NCBI GenBank assembly: GCA_950295325.1
Contig: OX485806.1
Coordinates: 18,104,001-18,168,000, forward strand
DNA from: Polytrichum commune
Lineage: Eukaryota; Streptophyta; Polytrichopsida; Polytrichales; Polytrichaceae
DNA length: 64,000 nucleotides
Direction of reading: 5' to 3'
The notes beneath the pieces were generated by a model. The model worked only from the letters and a program-made list of their open reading frames with translations. It was not told where the DNA came from and searched no databases. The translations under genes were made by a program, and so were the position numbers. Each line of letters begins with the position of its first letter. Within the stretch, counting starts at the first letter, position 1. Shown here piece after piece: positions 61,312 through 64,000 of this stretch.

Positions 61312-61820
61312 TGAATCTCATCGACGTGTTGCATTTTCTTGAATACTTGAAAGTTGACCTGCACATCTACTATTAAAAGTGTGAATTTTGGACTCATTCC
61401 TCTGAACAAGACTAGGCTTTTAGAGGCGCTTGTTGACGGTACACCCTAACCTTGATAATATCACACTTGTTAATAGAACACCTTGATATTGTCACCTAAA
61501 AGTTTGAAACCGATTTCCATAGTGTAAAACTCCCTCGTTATTATCGCTATCACCCTTGATAATGTCACATTTTTTTTTCAAAATTTGTAGTGTAAGTGTG
61601 ATAATAACAAGTAACATGGATGAAAAAAAGCCGGATGGACAACAAATTCTATGGATGATGTCGGCATCTTTACCTGCTTCCGCTTGAATCTTGGGTTCTT
61701 GAATCTTGAATCTCATATGCCGAAGAAGCAACGGTTTCTCTCGCAGATCAACTGCTCGTAGCTCCGCTTGCATCGTATGCTCTCTCCTCTCGCCGCTCCA
61801 CACACCGCTCTGCCCCTCAT

Positions 61821-62169
61821 CTCGGGGGGGGGGGGGGTAGTCATTGGTTGGAGTAGCAATATACGTGCGAACAAATGATAGGGTATTTTAAAAACATGAG
61901 AGTTAAAAATTATAAATGGACTTAAGAGTACTATAGGGTATCAAAAATGGCATTGGACATCTTTAAAGTACTATAGGGTATGGAATAATAGGTAATTTGG
62001 AATTATAAGTAATGCAAGCCATTTTTCTATTAACCCAAAGTAGAAATTTACATAATGATAGCATGTGAAAAAAAGAAGAGAATTGAAAGTAATACCCCCC
62101 TATAAAATAGTGGTTGTTCGCACCTATATCCTTAACTTTTTAACACACTGCCCCCCCCCCCCCCCCGAG
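61821..62169. mobile_element. hAT-type MITE with poly-G/poly-C ends, copy 2 (nested)
   Basis: It starts CTC plus G14, ends in a C run plus GAG, and carries the interior of 10239-10582 in the opposite orientation with few changes. The perfect 8-base duplication cccctcat lies at 61813-61820 and 62170-62177. If the MITE and one duplication are set aside, the host frame on both sides reads on without a stop. Confidence 0.87.
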
Positions 62170-62189
62170 CCCCTCATCTTCTTGCCGCT

Positions 62190-63071
62190 CTCCTCAACAA
62201 ATTGCTGCATCCACAAGGTTTCTTCCTAAATGGTACTTTTGAAGCTTTGAGGCTTGTTGAATCAGTTCGGTGTTGAAGACCTTGTAATTGATTTCTCTGT
62301 TTCAAACTTAGACTGCTGGCATTCATTCCGTGGCATTTTCAGAGAATTGCATTGTGAGGTGGAAGTTGATCAATCGGTGGTTCCTGAGGATTTTGTGGTT
62401 GCCGTTGAAGATGGCGCACACATGGTAAGCACCTTAGTTGCATTCCTTCAGTAGCCATTTCCAATGCCGATAAATGCCTCTTAAGCTTGAAGATTTAGAG
62501 CTAGTAAAACATTTCCGACAAGCAATTTGCTGGAGCTGCATGCTTTTGCATTAGACACACCTTCAAGATTGTAAATTCTAAGAAGTTTCATGATACTCTT
62601 AAAAGTGAAGAATACCTACGGGTCTGGAAGATGGTGAACCCTGCTGTAGAAAAATTGATTTATCTTGGTTCTGTAGACACTGACATTTGTAAGTCTGAAG
62701 CTTCTCCATCTCACACACAGATGATATCAATGGGTTCCTCTCCACGCCTTATTTCCAAGCATATGTAGCACTAAAAATCTATGAAGATACGTTCCTCTTT
62801 GTGTAGTACCAATGAAGCATTAGTTCACGAGGAGTAATTTAGAAACAAATATTGTAAAGGGGAGAGTTGCCACCCGGGACTTGAAGAAGTCCTACTTGTG
62901 ATCCACCCCTCTACCATTCCCCTATTGTTTTTGATTCAGTGCTCATTTAACCTTCCTCCCTCTCAGAAGTAGCATTAAGAATGAATGTTTTCCTGTATCT
63001 TAATTTGACAGATTGAGCTCGGCAACTACGATCCTTTTTATGAGAGTGGACGTGTGTTCTCCGCCACAGAG
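62190..63071 (+). pseudogene. Two exons of an unrecognised gene inside the pogo-like element
   Basis: The first piece ends at 62424 on a good donor (ATG|GTAAGC) and reads, for example, EDLVIDFSVSN, FRGIFRELHCEVEVDQSVV and PEDFVVAVEDG. The second is 63012-63071 (acag|A... to GAG|GTAAAA) and reads IELGNYDPFYESGRVFSATE. Both are in phase 0, so they splice in frame. The sequence is not like Tigger or pogo transposases, and I do not recognise the family. A frame upstream (LLAALLNKLLHPQGFF, from about 62178) may be an earlier exon, but it overlaps in another frame. No start or end of a complete gene was found. Confidence 0.5.
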
Positions 63072-63138
63072 GTAAAACATCAGTGCATTGCCATCTTCCA
63101 CATGTGCACTTCCAATCAAACTCACCTTTTCCCTTGAT

Positions 63139-63390
63139 TCCATGGAAGTGGATCCATTGATTGTTGATAGCAGTGATGATACGTCTAAAGTAGTGAAGCT
63201 AAGCGATGCACAAAAATATGCTAAAGATGTTTTGAATTTTATGGCTAGCCAAGGTTCTCAGATTTTCAGCACTCATGAGTTGTTAGAAATGGAAAAAATC
63301 CATGACAAACTCATTAGAATTGGTGTTGCACATTTAACATCAACAAAACAATGTGACATGCATTAGAAGCTTCTTTGTCTCTAGTGAGAG
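63139..63390 (+). pseudogene. Transposase-like C-terminal tail of the pogo-like element
   Basis: The frame reads MEVDPLIVDSSDD, LSDAQKYAKDVLNFMASQ, THELLEMEKIHDKLIRIG and TKQCDMH, then TAG. In the neighbouring frame, RSFF follows directly. Acidic segment, helix pair and a final Q--M/I--FF are how plant Tigger-type transposases end. The resemblance is weaker than for 12505-12930, and the last motif is reached only through a frame change. Confidence 0.45.
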
Positions 63391-63779
63391 GTCTTTACCT
63401 GATCTCAATGACACATTATGATGTGCTCTTGTTGTTATTCACAATTTTGAATTAGATTTTACATTCAAAAACATTGAAGTCTCGTATTTGTTATTTTTTT
63501 AAAATTGTAATTATATTTTGATTTTCTACATATTTTTTGATAATATCACATTACGCACAAAATGTGACATTATGAAGTATGTCACACCTTGTTTATATCA
63601 CACTTTTTGGTGAAACGGAGGGTGTGACATTATCAAGATTAGGGTGTACTCAACAACACTGTTTGGCAATTATTTATGCATGAGGAATGTGCTTCTTGCA
63701 CATGCGACAATAATCCACATTCCCACTTAAGTGCGTGTCATTCGGTTCGTGTTTCATGTTCTTCAACTTGTATCGATTA

Positions 63780-64000
63780 CGGCCACTTTCACACACGAGC
63801 CAAGAGCCGTGACCTTGAGATTGTGAGAGCCCAAAAGAAAAGTGTCCGAAGGCCGTCCTCCAACATCATGTAGTGTGGTCACGGACCCTCAAGTGTAGTG
63901 TGAAGTCATATGTGACTGGGCCCTCAACCAAATGTTATTTCAATGATCTTCTATTCATACGGATCCTCACACATGATGAAATAGAATAAATCAACGGTTG
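63780..64000. mobile_element. PIF/Harbinger-type MITE, subfamily 1, copy 3 (cut by window end)
   Basis: It begins (c)ggccactttcacacacgag after tta (63777-63779) and follows subfamily 1 in the reverse direction (ccaagagccgtgacc, gtagtgtggtcacgga, atcaacggttg) to the last base. The rest lies outside the window. Confidence 0.78.

Larger units (their letters stand above)
61442..63646 (+). mobile_element. pogo-like element, family II, with internal gene-like exons (2205 bp)
   Basis: The left end caccctaaccttgataatat and the inverse of the right end, caccctaatcttgataatgt, are bordered by TA on both sides. Subterminal regions of about 200 bases match 52340-53540 inverted. Inside, from left to right, are a C/T-rich leader-like block, a hAT-type MITE with its own 8-base duplication, two exons of an unknown gene, and a transposase-like tail. 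The catalytic DDE domain was not found, so it would need an outside transposase. Confidence 0.8.

Noticed and set aside
1-64000. CRISPR arrays, bacterial operons or phage genes
   Set aside because: No regularly spaced direct repeats of that type. All recognisable genes have spliceosomal introns and plant relatives.

Overview
This is nuclear DNA from a land plant. The genes carry many short GT-AG introns, and the recognisable proteins are plant-type: a HECT ubiquitin ligase of the UPL7 kind, a UBA-UAS-UBX protein of the PUX7 kind, a plant Eyes-absent phosphatase and an A-type cytochrome P450 relic. Introns of roughly 150-550 bases and about one gene per 13 kb suggest a moderate-sized genome. 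The protein variants look diverged from flowering-plant versions as I remember them, so a non-seed plant such as a bryophyte is my weak guess. The sequence alone does not settle the species.

Layout. 1-4978 (+) is the 3' half of the UPL7-like gene, 14 exons that I could join in frame through the catalytic cysteine to the stop. 5.0-14.5 kb is intergenic. It holds a LINE endonuclease relic, a hAT-type MITE with homopolymer G/C ends and an 8-base target duplication, and a Tigger/pogo element with a broken transposase tail. 14512-19262 (-) is the PUX7-like gene. Its upstream side carries three degenerate copies of one segment. 20-33 kb is repeat-rich: two PIF/Harbinger-type MITEs, a palindromic MITE, and an almost textbook tRNA-derived SINE with a target duplication and a (CTAT)n tail. 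33.4-36.7 kb has a four-unit tandem array in front of an unrecognised Ser/Pro-rich spliced gene (+). 37629-40869 (+) is the five-exon EYA gene. 41-64 kb is a nest of transposons: two LINE 3' ends, several MITE families, a P450 pseudogene with a quadruplicated exon piece, and two related pogo-like elements.

The most interesting object is the 2.2-kb pogo-like element at 61442-63646. Between its terminal inverted repeats it holds two phase-compatible exons of an unrecognised host-type gene, a hAT-type MITE inserted in that gene-like sequence, and a transposase-like tail. It looks like a Pack-type gene capture in the Tc1/mariner-pogo superfamily.

Functional links. The two best genes both concern the ubiquitin system (a HECT E3 and a p97/CDC48 adaptor with UBA and UBX domains), but nothing in the sequence shows they work together. 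They are 9.5 kb apart and convergent. The rest of the window is mostly repeats, and many short open frames there are rejected as chance.
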